Below, in pieces: positions 23,101 through 28,128 of a stretch of DNA of 28,128 nt. The notes below the pieces were generated by a model, which worked only from the letters and a program-made list of their open reading frames with translations, was not told the DNA's origin and made no database searches. Every line of letters starts with the position of its first letter. Within the stretch, counting starts at the first letter, position 1. This stretch comes from Didymodactylos carnosus (lineage: Eukaryota > Rotifera > Eurotatoria > Philodinida > Philodinidae). The position numbers and the translations under genes are program-made. The stretch covers positions 1 through 28,128 of the forward strand of contig CAJNOQ010001834.1 of assembly GCA_905250885.1 (NCBI GenBank), written 5' to 3'.

Positions 23101-26100
23101 TTATTCTGTAGTTATTAGTAGCGCCCTCTAACAAATTGATGAAGATAGTTCCGCAATCTTGCAGACCAAAACAATCGAGCACCAATTTCAATCTATACTG
23201 TCAACGCCAGTCTCGTAGCAGCTATAGAAACTTCGTACTAGATTGTTTGACTATTTTTGCGAACGAAACGACAGTCAGGATATTTTGTTTTCATATTAAC
23301 GTGAACTAAGTGAATGTTTATACTCGAAAGAAAAATGTTGCTTGTTGTTTTTTGCACTGACTTTTTTGCGTAATGATAAAATCCAAATATTTTCTGTGAA
23401 AATTGATACTTCTTGAGACAAAAGAGAGTAGTATGTGAATCATGTCTATATTTTCAGACTTTAATACTGCTGTTCAATAGTTGTCATTATTGTTTGATTG
23501 TAGTGTCATATAAATATACGCTGCCGTCCGCGATGATTAGTATTTCAAAAGAGAAAATCTTGTTTCTGTTCAATCAGTTTAATCCGAGTTTTTATAAAGT
23601 GAAAGGGTTACTTTCGAACACCATGCTTTCAAGGTGTGTGGAAAAGTTGAAATCAAGCAGGAGATTATTTTTAACAAAAAGGACAAACAATTTTCTTCCA
23701 TAAAACAATGTTATCAGATCAACGGACGACACGCGCTTTGTGCTCTTGAAATATCATTCTTTGTTTGTGTCTACGAGTAGGAATGATCTCTACAATTTCC
23801 AAGTATTTTTATTTTTTAAAACTGCCGTAAAAAAAGTGTAGAGAAATCAAAAATAGAACAGATCGTTGAGACAAAAAAAGCCAATGTTTTTTATACAGTT
23901 TCGTTTTAAACATGCTTTCCCAAAAAACATATGAAAAAGAATTTACCAATCTTATTCTATGGAATACCAATCTGAAGATGCTCGATGTTGATGCAACATA
24001 CTAAGTTAAATGGCATTTTATAACTTAAAAATTTGGGATAGCCTACCTTTTAGTTAGATACTATTATTTAGCGTGCGTGTGTCTATTAATCTGAAAACAA
24101 GTTTGGAGAATAGAAAAAAAAGTTGAATAGGTAAAAAATAAAAAAACCCGAAAAAACCATGCCAACAGAAACAAAATCATAATCGCGAACGTTTTTCAAG
24201 TTGGTATTCCATTTACAGAATTAGACATTCATAATATCATGGCAAAGTAACTCAACATATTCATCATCGCATGAGGAAAAAAAGTAATGACTGTATAAAG
24301 AGAAAAATATTTGACTAGTATTATGCATTTTAGACTGAGTGCATTTTATTTTACTATCTGAATGTAAAGTATCACTATTGTGTTTAGATTTTTAAAAAAA
24401 TTTCATCTTTTGATGGCATGACGTACGTATGTGTATTTGTGAGTATGTGTATGTATGCTTCTATAATGGTCCGGTCATGCAATAATTACCTGTTTTGTTG
24501 TTCATTTGTGATTTCCATATCATTTCGAAACCATTGGGCAGTTGTTTGCTGTCCACCAGTAAATTGACACTCTAATGTTGTTTCTGCACCATCGTATAAT
24601 GCTTGATCTTTCAATCCATTTGTTATTTTTGGTGCATTTGATTGTTGCTGAGGACGAATGGTGTTGAAATTGGGAAGTAGTGGTGGTGCTTTGGGAATTA
24701 CAGATTGAGGTTGTTGAGAATGTAATGGAATTTGAGCATGAGTTGCATGAACTGTCGGTAAAGATGGAGAAAAGGGTTGTTGGGCCACTGTAGAAGTTGA
24801 TGGTTTAATTTCTTGATAGGTTCGTACATTGTTTTCTAAGAAAAACAAATCTATTAACGTATCATTCAATAAGAAAACATTTTTTTTCTATTTACCTTGT
24901 ACATGAATTGAACACGTTGTGGTAGCAGAACCCGATGGATTCGTTGCTACACACCAGATTTGTCCAGAATCATGAACATTTACATTATTTATTTCTAAAA
25001 CACTTGTATTTGCGCCATCAATTATTCTATAATGACCATCGTTTGGATTTATTGGGGTTGCATGATGATACCACTGAATATCAGGTCTAGGTTGGCCATT
25101 TAAATAAACTGTCAATTGGATGATATCGCCTTCTACTGCAGTCACTGGCTCTAATTGCTAAAAAATGATAGAAAATAGAAAGATTAGTTTTTAATCTTCG
25201 ACCAGGGTAATAGGGTTAAGTGCAGTTTTTTTAGTACATGTCTGATCATCAATCGAATAAAACATTTTTTGTAGCAATGGCCTAATAGCGTAAGATAAAA
25301 CCTTCACAGTTTTTGTAGTATCTTCTGTTTCGTGATGAAGAGAAACAGAATCATGTTTCCCTACCTGTTACAATCAACTTAATAATAACTATCCCATCTT
25401 ATACTTGAAAATTCATCGTGAATGAGTTAAAAATATATAAAAACAAGCAAGAGGCCAGAAGCTACGATTAACGGACACATTGTATAGACAATTAGAATGC
25501 TTAATAAAATAATTGAAAATATCCGATTTTTTAATTTATCAAAAGCTCAGACAATTTTTTAAATGTGTTCGATCTGAGAAATGGTGCAAACGAATATTAT
25601 TCATGCAATAAATATAATGTAGTGGTTAAAACAATTCATCACACTAATAGCTAATGACTAACATACCTTGTTTTCTTAATGCGATGTGCATATTGAGTTA
25701 CATTTGCTCACGTACCTTTGCAAAACTCGGTTTATAGGATGGTGATGTAGAATGTTCAACAAATGAAGTAGTCTCATATTCTGGCTGCTGATGTTGACTC
25801 GATGATGCACGAATTGACTCACGCGATTGCTGCACAGGCACAGACGGTTTCTGTGAGAGATGTGTGGTAGTAGTAGTGGTTTGTTGCTGGTCATAATAAG
25901 ATGGACCGGGCTGTGTAGCTATAGTTGCATATAAATTTTGTTGTGTTTCAAATGATTGTTGTGGTATTATTCCTGTAGTTGGCCGCTGCTGTCTTCGCGA
26001 ACCAAATTTTTTAAATGGATCGGGACCCATAAATTCATTTTCGGGTGGTGCAACATTTTCTTGATTTGGCTCTATTCTCTGTAGTTGACGATTAATACCT

Positions 26101-28128
26101 ACAGTGCCAATTTTTTGGGGTCCTTTCGATTGATTTTGCTCATAGTGACTTATGGTTGATGTTTGTCCGTGAAAACGTTGTTCTTGTTGTTGTTGATTAT
26201 CAAGATTAAGTTGAAATGTGACCGGTTGAAATTGTGGTTTTTCCCCAGTTATATTGTGAATAATTTGATTTTGTTCATAACGTGATGATGTATTTGATTC
26301 ATTTGGTATTATTTTCATTGTACTTGTTTCTTCGTCTACTCGAATAACAGTCGTTGGCAGAGACTGTTGTGAATAGGTACGATATTGAGATGTCGACATT
26401 GTATGGTAACTAGGAGCACTGTTCTGATACTGAAAGCTTATTCCATTTTGAGAATTTCTTGATAGCGAGTGCTCTCCAGGTGCTACAAGAAATAGTTAAC
26501 ATTAGCCTAAATTGCACAAATATCTTCAAAAAACTTACTTTCAATGTGTAAACGAGCTGTCGATCGTGCGGAACCAAAATTGTTACGAGCTATACATGTA
26601 TAGTAACCAGCATCATCTAAGAATGCTTCAGGTATGTATAATGTTGCTCTACCATCACCATAATAATCAACACGAAATGATGAATCATCACCAATCACTT
26701 CACCATCTTTATCCCAAAGTATTTCAGCTGATGGTTGAGCTAAAATTATACACATAAAATAAACACTCTACTCATAAACAAGACTGAGAGGCTCATGAGA
26801 GACATTCATTTTTTTATATCCATATAGAAAGCTTATTTCGGTTGTTTAATATTTAAAGTAGCCGCATCTAACTTAGAAAATAGGATAAACTCTCATATCT
26901 ACCTGAAACAACAACTTCAAATAATACTGGCTCTCCTTCTTTGGTTGAATAATCACGTAATGCCAGGACGAAATATGGTGCATGACCTTGATCCATGCCA
27001 ATTGTGGTAGTTAGAACTTTTGTTGATGACAGCGAGCCTTCGGGTTGTAATACCAAATCAATTTGATCGAATGGACGAACACCTTTAATAACCGATGTGT
27101 TGTTATCATCATAAGATGTTTTCACTGTTCGCTTTGTTGTAGTTGTAGTCGATGTCGTTCGACCTCGGCCTCCATACTGATCGCTTTCTGACACTACACC
27201 ACCACTGACGACAAATTCTATAGGTTCATAATATTTTGGTTCAATTTCTGTGATATATGTTGAACTACTATCCTTTACTAAACCACCACTACTACCACTA
27301 TCGGCTAACATTCGTGAGCTATATTCACGTGATGTGCCAAGCTGTCGCCGTTGATCATAGAACATATGACCAGATCTATTGCCCTCATTTTCATCAATAT
27401 CTAATATTAATTGTATAGGTTTATTCAAATCTGTGTGTAATGTTGATGAACTTTCTCTCACATAACCGCTTTGTTGTAATGCCGGAGCTGTGCCTAAAAC
27501 ATACATTTCTTTCGTTTTTCTTCGTGCATCATCTAATTTTGCCACAAGTGTGTGTGAACTAGATTGGCGTTTAAGAACTAATTCAACGGATTCTGGTTCA
27601 CTAGCAGCCATACCGTCAAGTATCAACTGACTCGTTGACTTTTCAACGAATGGTTGAGGAGCTATGATTAATTGTGTATCTAATGTTGGTTTAACATTAG
27701 CTAATACGATCGATGTACTCTCTTGTACGCGTGGTCGTGGTAATATCAATTCAACCTGTTCGTGTTCACCTTTATTTTTTAATGAATCGAGAACAACAGT
27801 CGATGAACTGTCTTGTTGTTTTTCATATTTGCCTAACATCTGAACATGTCTAGTATCTAATGCTGCCTTGACATTTGCTACGACGGTTGTTGAGCTATCT
27901 TGAATTTTTGGCTGTTTTAAACGGATCTCAACGGGTTCGGGTATTTCGTGAACAGTTTTATCGAGAAAGAACGTTGATGTACTTGTTTCAGGTTTAAAAT
28001 CAGTAGCTCGAATCGATTTTGTTTCTAATTTAGCTGATACATCAGCAATAACGGTTGTTGAACTACTTCCAATTTTAGGTTTAGGTAGGATTATATCAAC
28101 GAGTTCGTCGGGAACTAACCGTTGTTCC
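4935..28128 (-). CDS. Giant titin/kettin (Sallimus)-like muscle Ig protein, 5' partial
   Basis: Forty-nine exons were assembled by hand. Each junction is GT-AG and every phase joins, giving 14,959 nt in frame (about 4,985 residues) to a TAG stop. Exon coordinates are listed in the regional entries below. The protein has an SSST-rich N-terminal repeat, 28 I-set Ig domains, a 12-unit linker-motif array and a long run of Ig-linker modules. I found no fibronectin-III or kinase domain. The assignment rests on the C-terminal third. One Ig there has the kettin signature around WFKNGKPL, DFADVSLEIL and YAEDDGVYECVA, followed by a QLPEGMEGVQKLQQLE-type linker. Titin/kettin proteins are elastic cytoplasmic scaffolds that tether myosin or actin filaments to Z-discs or dense bodies; that role here is inferred. 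The 5' end lies beyond the right edge. Least certain are the 332-bp intron 8182-8513 and the 205-bp intron 6822-7026. Confidence 0.88.
7589..8067 (-). other. Kettin-type Ig domain (Ig23) with diagnostic linker
   Basis: Encoded by 8001-7875 and 7817-7589, plus the PPKFK end of exon 8181-8067. The domain begins PPKFKVHIKSMLKLEEGDR and continues with FEAKLVPINDP, VQWFKNGKPLHHG, VSLEILWTYAEDDGVYECVA and NPYGEDRT. This is the kettin/Sallimus Ig pattern from memory of that family: the NDPxxxVxWF insertion and the YAEDxGxYxC strand. The following linker, IIYNTQLPEGMEGVQKL, resembles kettin Ig linkers. This domain is the main anchor for the family call. Confidence 0.82.
8182..8513 (-). other. 332-bp intron, boundaries less certain
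   Basis: This intron is inferred from loss of coding potential between PTK and RPVGVLPEEI. Both sides are clearly coding, with the upstream KPEELYKLPKRS linker and the downstream GGLEDIPEDEMYSKDRPQ. The donor GTACAC is non-consensus and the acceptor (TATGTAG) lacks a strong pyrimidine tract. A small extra exon inside cannot be excluded. Confidence 0.5.
8514..9957 (-). other. Ig20 (second half) to Ig22 and charged linker
   Basis: Exons: 9957-9363, 9294-9132, 9027-8897, 8838-8769, 8645-8514. This is where the module array gives way to ordinary Ig domains. Ig20 has INWFKDGYPL. Its linker carries a degenerate motif copy (NVDESPFVKF) and then unrelated sequence. Ig21 (LTWYRNG, YTCVARN) and Ig22 (VVWEKDGQ, WYQCTATS) regain the F-strand Cys that the modules lack. 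A linker rich in Lys, Pro, Glu and Asp follows (PIKPAEVKPEEL, LPKRSKKVQDTSEDPTK). The donor at 8513-8512 (GTACAC) is weak. I chose it because it is the site that joins in phase to 8181 and avoids stops, giving PTK-RPVGVLPEEI. Confidence 0.78.
10014..17548 (-). repeat. Fourteen Ig-linker modules, mostly 158 residues, one module per exon
   Basis: Exons: 17548-17054, 16993-16841, 16784-16374, 16317-14896, 14745-14628, 14570-14215, 14158-13948, 13891-13626, 13566-12622, 12560-12087, 12031-11558, 11500-11024, 10969-10568, 10415-10014. Each module runs from the F-T-W of one Ig through its F/G strands (Y-T-V-x-A-E-N-P-A-G), through a linker, to the P-x-P-x before the next Trp. Linkers carry one, two or three copies of S-[IV]-D-x-x-x-F-V-x-x-x-x-F-x-x-L-E, the second usually beginning G-V-D-x-T. 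The C' strand motif S-N-R-[FY]-x-T-x-[YF]-D is strongly kept. Module lengths in nt are 495, 564 (two exons), 1422 (three modules), 474 and 477 (two exons each), 945 (two modules), 474, 474, 477, 402, 402. The pattern implies serial tandem duplication. Confidence 0.88.
13626..14158 (-). other. Two exons forming one 477-nt module (Ig12-Ig13)
   Basis: Exons 14158-13948 and 13891-13626 are separated by a 56-bp phase-1 intron that falls inside the first linker motif (AIDTN / AFVAPEKF). They encode FFWFKEGQPLVEST, YVCVARNPSGYDQT, then GVDETPLIGN and APKVVVPLRD. The joined length of 211 + 266 = 477 nt matches the module. Neither half gives a long open frame from a Met, so both are easy to miss. The mid-linker intron has no equivalent in neighbouring modules and looks like an intron gain. 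Confidence 0.85.
17744..19322 (-). repeat. Twelve-unit array of the VD/ID...FRYLE linker motif
   Basis: This lies between Ig5 and Ig6 and is encoded by exons 19520-19231 (3' part), 19172-18853, 18546-18457, 18395-18219 and 18096-17603 (5' part). Twelve copies of a ~30-residue unit follow one another. The cores include VDQTSYVEPDAFRYL, IDDRPIVDLDAFKYLE, IDETPIVPPDAFRYLE, VDDSFIVNPDAFKYLE and IDTRPMVNPDVFRYLE. Spacers are short and rich in Lys, Pro, Asp and Glu (AKPKKEDD), giving a PEVK-like composition. Three successive introns interrupt the array at the same point (Y-L-G/E, phase 1). The 90-nt exon (one unit) and the 177-nt exon (two units) are therefore symmetric and could be skipped without frame change. 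No Ig or other fold is visible. The region is probably extended or disordered. Confidence 0.9.
19231..20226 (-). other. Ig4-Ig5 region with the first linker-motif copy
   Basis: Exons: 20226-20098, 20046-19915, 19856-19584, 19520-19231. Ig4 runs from APTVGRPLTSIQVKEGD through LMWFKNNVPL to YTVLAKNPHGYTQAS. The first copy of the linker motif follows (SIDNTSYVAPDAFKYIE). A polar stretch leads to Ig5, which spans PAKIIRTPTSSITPEGG, IAWLKNNKPLMAGPRF and YYTCVADNPFG. Both domains have a Cys in the B strand (QLNCQING, QFTCQVDG). Ig5 also has the F-strand Cys and so a canonical pair, unlike the modules that follow. The phase-0 introns before LMW and IAW match the module-array intron position, suggesting common origin. 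Confidence 0.85.
20287..20661 (-). other. Second half of Ig3 and K/E-rich linker
   Basis: Exons 20661-20519 and 20447-20287. The first supplies strands C' to G of Ig3 (MYSYIDEQSG, LEDQGTYTVRITNSHGQDS). The second encodes a highly charged linker (SKFLAMQKKKDDDSKRK, ALVEELAEKQKL), possibly a short helix, then a Ser/Gly-rich stretch (VGGSLPSYGTSDDEVFEP). The first half of the domain lies 3.8 kb upstream at 24490-24600; see the intron entry. Confidence 0.82.
20831..20851. repeat. Perfect 9-bp-stem hairpin within a repeated block
   Basis: TTCTATAAG and CTTATAGAA flank a three-base loop. The surrounding block (about 20808-20858, with CGACCGAACTTAGGGCAA and AGGAGGG) resembles 22145-22180 inside the small element at 22091-22212. 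It is probably part of the same repeat family. Confidence 0.6.
20922..20962. repeat. Third, diverged copy of the foldback arm sequence
   Basis: The stretch beginning GCATGAAATTCTGAGCAAAC, with TGATGTATTTGATTCACTC after it, matches the core of the foldback arms at 21531-21564 and 21678-21711, with a few substitutions and a small insertion. It shows that this repeat occurs more than twice in the intron. Confidence 0.6.
21479..21500. repeat. Perfect 22-bp palindrome
   Basis: AAAGGTTTTC-TA-GAAAACCTTT reads identically on both strands. Its right half begins the left arm of the foldback repeat at 21491-21564. It may mark the outer junction of an inverted duplication. Confidence 0.75.
21491..21748. 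repeat. Foldback inverted repeat, 74/71-bp arms
   Basis: The left arm 21491-21564 and the right arm 21678-21748 are inverted copies. They differ at a few positions, by a four-base gap and by a one-base gap. The arms share GCATCAAATTCTGAGTAAAA and TGATGTGTCACTCA. The spacer is 113 bp and noncoding. The structure is consistent with a small foldback transposon or the relic of an inverted duplication. Confidence 0.8.
21885..22080. repeat. Degenerate AGGAT/ATCCT palindromic-motif array
   Basis: GGATCCTA, AGGATCG, GAAATCCTA, TTAGGATA, GAATCCTA and TAGGATTA recur at irregular spacing on both strands over about 200 bp. No fixed period is apparent. The organisation resembles the arrays at 4463-4640 and 22728-22909, but with a different core word. 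Confidence 0.55.
22091..22212. mobile_element. Tiny terminal-inverted-repeat element (MITE-like), 122 bp
   Basis: TTACTAAC at 22091-22098 and GTTAGTAA at 22205-22212 are perfect 8-bp inverted termini, each followed inward by a C-rich tract (CCCCTCC on one side, CTTCCCTCTCCCC on the other). The word ATAATAGAAGGC occurs twice inside as a direct repeat. Internal sequence is related to 20808-20858. No coding capacity. Target-site duplications were not clear. Confidence 0.55.
22728..22909. repeat. Degenerate AGATTCTTATA palindromic-motif array
   Basis: Variants of AGATTCTTATATAAGATTC and CTTATATAAG recur over about 180 bp, with an exact tandem pair of ATAAGATTCCT at 22866-22876 and 22877-22887. 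The motif is close to self-complementary. The spacing of the other units is irregular. Confidence 0.6.
24490..25157 (-). other. Ig2, Q/P-rich linker and first half of Ig3
   Basis: Exons 25157-24896 and 24835-24490. The first encodes nearly all of Ig2: QLEPVTAVEGDIIQLTV, IQWYHHATPI, IWCVATNPSGSATTT. The second encodes a linker rich in Gln, Pro, Ser and Thr (STSTVAQQPFSPSLPT, IPLHSQQPQSVIPKAPPLL) and strands A to C of Ig3 (APKITNGLKDQALYDGAE, LECQFTGG, AQWFRNDMEI). The preceding intron is 558 bp (25158-25715), the second longest of the gene. Confidence 0.85.
25158..25715 (-). other. 558-bp intron upstream of Ig2
   Basis: The donor GTACGT follows SFAK and the acceptor TTTTTTAG precedes QLEPVTAVEGD. 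The phase is 0 on both sides and the joined protein reads as a normal Ig A-strand. I see no gene, RNA or clear repeat inside it. Confidence 0.7.
25716..26482 (-). other. Long Q/S/T-rich linker exon between Ig1 and Ig2
   Basis: One 767-nt exon encodes about 255 residues with no recognisable fold. It is rich in Gln, Ser, Thr and Pro (LNLDNQQQQEQRF, SFETQQNLYATIATQ, YYDQQQTTTTTTHL, SSSQHQQPEYE). The composition predicts disorder, and it may act as a flexible spacer or binding segment. A short acidic and basic patch, NEFMGPDPFKKFGSRRQQ, is more ordered-looking and could be a linear motif. Confidence 0.8.
26539..26981 (-). other. Ig1, split by a 163-bp intron
   Basis: The first strands (APYFVLALRDYSTKEGEPVL) come from the end of the long 5' exon at 26903. 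The rest (ILWDKDGEVIGDDSSF, YYTCIARNNFGSARS) comes from exon 26739-26539. The junction is phase 1 and rebuilds VVVS-AQPSAEIL. The F-strand Cys and core Trp are present, and Val occupies the usual B-strand Cys position. Confidence 0.85.
26982..28128 (-). repeat. N-terminal SSST repeat region, 54-59-residue units, partial
   Basis: The open frame runs to the window edge. Four clear tandem units and a degraded fifth are visible. They begin near 28076, 27908, 27731 and about 27569 and are 56, 59, 54 and 57 residues long. Each unit has two half-motifs: K-I-x-[DS]-S-S-T-T-V-[VI]-A-[ND]-V with L-[DE]-T after it, and a second S-[ST]-S-T-x-x-L-D. It closes with E-x-V-[DE]-[IL]-x-L-[KP]-x-P. The alternation of hydrophobic and polar residues suggests beta structure. 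I do not recognise the family. It lies immediately N-terminal to Ig1. More units probably continue beyond the right edge. Confidence 0.8.

Larger units (their letters stand above)
20662..24489 (-). other. 3,828-bp intron splitting Ig3, repeat-rich
   Basis: The donor after AAC-AG at 24490 (GTAATT) and the acceptor before 20661 (CATTTTTAG) join in phase 2. They rebuild an unbroken Ig: TTAQWFRNDMEITNEQQNR joins MYSYIDEQSGTCKL. The other introns of this gene are at most 558 bp, so this one is exceptional. It contains a foldback repeat (21491-21748), two palindromic-motif arrays (about 21885-22080 and 22728-22909), a small terminal-inverted-repeat element (22091-22212) and a hairpin (20831-20851). 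I see no convincing gene inside it. A plus-strand frame at 23413-23703 has no recognisable domain. The interval 22910-24480 shows only AT-rich sequence and a degenerate GT-rich tract near 24421-24460. Confidence 0.8.

Noticed and set aside
23413-23703. A 96-codon plus-strand open frame in the long intron
   Set aside because: It has no domain or homologue I recognise and sits in AT-rich sequence. Possible but unsupported.
23959-24212. A 12-bp inverted repeat (ATGGAATACCAA) with a 230-bp spacer
   Set aside because: It is short and isolated, with weak extension of the arms. Expected by chance in AT-rich DNA of this length is not excluded.
24421-24460. A GT/AT-rich tract resembling a microsatellite
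   Set aside because: It is degenerate and short, with no clear repeat unit to annotate.
20662-24489. A gene boundary instead of a giant intron
   Set aside because: The two sides carry complementary halves of one Ig domain with matching phase 2, and no stop with poly(A) signal or new start fits as well.

Overview
The window is eukaryotic and animal-like: AT-rich, with most protein sequence on the minus strand broken by very short GT-AG introns. I resolved 48 introns in the large gene. Thirty-seven are 51-71 bp and eleven are 104 bp or longer. The protein content is metazoan: a ZC4H2 homologue and a giant sarcomeric Ig protein of the titin/kettin (Sallimus) type. Tiny introns plus AT-richness make a rotifer, possibly a bdelloid, my best guess. 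That is inference only.

Layout, low to high coordinate. 1-2014: noncoding, with a near-perfect hairpin (409-445) and a ~940-bp foldback element (786-1724). 2015-3087, minus: complete five-exon ZC4H2 homologue. 3088-4934: intergenic, with a GAGTCC/GGACTC palindrome-rich array and a poly(A) signal for the next gene. 4935-28128, minus: one giant gene whose 5' end lies beyond the right edge. All 49 exons found join in phase, giving 14,959 coding nt (about 4,985 residues) and 28 Ig domains.

The giant protein, N to C: (a) a tandem repeat of 54-59 residues rich in SSST; (b) Ig1, a Q/S/T-rich linker, Ig2, a Q/P-rich linker and Ig3, which is split by a 3.8-kb intron full of repeats; (c) a K/E-rich linker, then Ig4-5; (d) an array of twelve ~30-residue units with core I-D-E-T-x-x-V-x-P-D-A-F-R-Y-L-E; (e) fourteen Ig-plus-linker modules, mostly exactly 158 residues (474 nt), whose linkers carry one to three copies of a related V-D-x-T-x-F-V motif; (f) Ig20-22; (g) a kettin-like C-terminal region, Ig23-28, ending at a stop codon.

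The most striking thing is the linker motif, about 40 copies used in two ways: once per ~30 residues as a continuous array, and usually twice per Ig as spacers. I do not recognise it from known titin, kettin, projectin or obscurin linkers. Exon lengths follow the module (474, 474, 477, 945, 1422 nt), so the expansion history can be read from the gene structure. The 3.8-kb intron holds foldback repeats and two palindromic-motif arrays resembling the one in the intergenic region.
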